From Lachnospiraceae bacterium UBA7182 (lineage in GTDB: Bacteria > Bacillota > Clostridia > Lachnospirales > Lachnospiraceae): a DNA stretch of 31,607 nt. A model generated the notes under the pieces. It worked only from the letters and a program-made list of their open reading frames with translations, was not told the origin of the DNA and did not search any database. Numbering within the stretch: position 1 is the first letter of the stretch; every line of letters begins with the position of its first letter. Location of the stretch: assembly GCA_002491115.1 (NCBI GenBank), contig DKVI01000056.1, positions 1 to 31,607 on the forward strand, given 5' to 3'. This document shows, piece after piece, positions 31,325 to 31,607 of this stretch. The position numbers and the translations under genes are program-made.

Positions 31325-31607
31325 ATCCACCGGGGTATAGAAAAAATACCATCAACAGATATACGATTCAGGAAGAAAATCTGATTGGAGATGTGCCGGA
31401 GAAAAAAGAGAATTATGATTTGATGACAGCAGTTATCATCTGTCTGGGCAGTTCTGAAAATGATAATTATACAGGAATTTTGAAGTTGTTGGATATACTG
31501 CTTTCCTCTGAAAAGGAACCGGAAGAAAAGAAGAAAATTCTGCAGTACGATTTTGATATTAAGATGACCAGAAAACTGGAAAGAGAGGTGTCTGAATTGT
31601 GTAATCT
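31321..31607 (+). pseudogene. Rpn-family nuclease relic, runs off the window
   Basis: Open in one frame to the end: LNPPGYRKNTINRYTIQEEN, then NYDLMTAVIICLGSSEN, then a helical KLLDILLSSEKEPEEKKKIL block, and finishing with KMTRKLEREVSELCN. This is the central to C-terminal part of an Rpn-type PD-(D/E)XK family protein. No start precedes it; it joins directly to the broken ATPase gene at about 31320, so it is a 5'-truncated relic or the product of recombination between two multicopy families. The end is outside the window. Confidence 0.75.

Noticed and set aside
1..31607. tRNA or rRNA genes
   Set aside because: No cloverleaf with a GTTCRANNC T-arm and CCA-type end, and no conserved rRNA segment, was seen on either strand by eye.

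Overview
The window looks like an accessory region from a gut Clostridia genome, most likely Lachnospiraceae. The basis is family resemblance: Rpn/PD-(D/E)XK nuclease-like proteins, an AAA-ATPase-like/PD-(D/E)XK relic, a large serine recombinase with a C-terminal coiled coil, DUF3846- and DUF4314-like proteins, strong AAGGAGG ribosome binding sites and moderate GC. No tRNA, rRNA, CRISPR array or core metabolic gene was seen. Most genes are co-directional on the + strand, and many encode proteins I do not recognise.

Layout. 1-2250: partial membrane-anchored extracellular protein, then a terminator. 2498-5228: tightly overlapping operon (unknown protein, DUF262, DUF3846, DUF4314-like, ADP-ribosyltransferase-like). 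5229-5797: first GC-rich non-coding island. 5798-6715: Rpn-family nuclease. 6870-8270: small unknown genes. 8271-9040: non-coding, with a 107-bp tandem duplication. 9041-10646: coiled-coil/HTH-like protein and a small partner. 10647-11106: second GC-rich island. 11107-11568: small unknown gene. 11569-12531: non-coding, ending in an iteron-like array with an exact 150-bp period that precedes an HTH-like gene (12532-13083). 13195-13977: minus-strand Rpn relic and Xre regulator. 14301-15243: two + strand genes. 15307-16164: minus-strand PD-(D/E)XK protein, followed by a 42-bp minisatellite. 16993-20381: HTH protein and two unknown proteins, with a frameshifted small gene between. 20382-20980: third GC-rich island with AATACGAC boxes. 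20981-21565: compact tyrosine recombinase. 21579-25113: unknown genes, including a fused/split paralogue set. 25165-27478: NADAR protein, Zn-cluster protein and metallophosphoesterase. 27730-30290: small genes and a large serine recombinase. 30404-31607: AAA-ATPase wreck fused to an Rpn relic.

The most striking feature is not a gene. The nonamer GGGGTACTT occurs 23 times, always on the + strand by my reading, against about 0.1 expected per strand. Near-variants (GGGGTATTT, GGGGTACC) add more. Many copies lie 1-14 nt after a stop codon. The polarity is kept around the minus-strand genes, which points to a DNA-level signal such as a polar recombination, segregation or cassette-boundary site. 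The exact motif is absent from 15263-17553 and from 27935 to the end, blocks that hold nuclease relics, repeats and the serine recombinase.

Functional picture (inference): a mobile or plasmid-like accessory region with site-specific recombinases, a possible replication or segregation control locus at about 12.2-13.1 kb, and cargo that may act on ADP-ribose or nucleic acids (DUF262, ART-like, NADAR, phosphoesterase).
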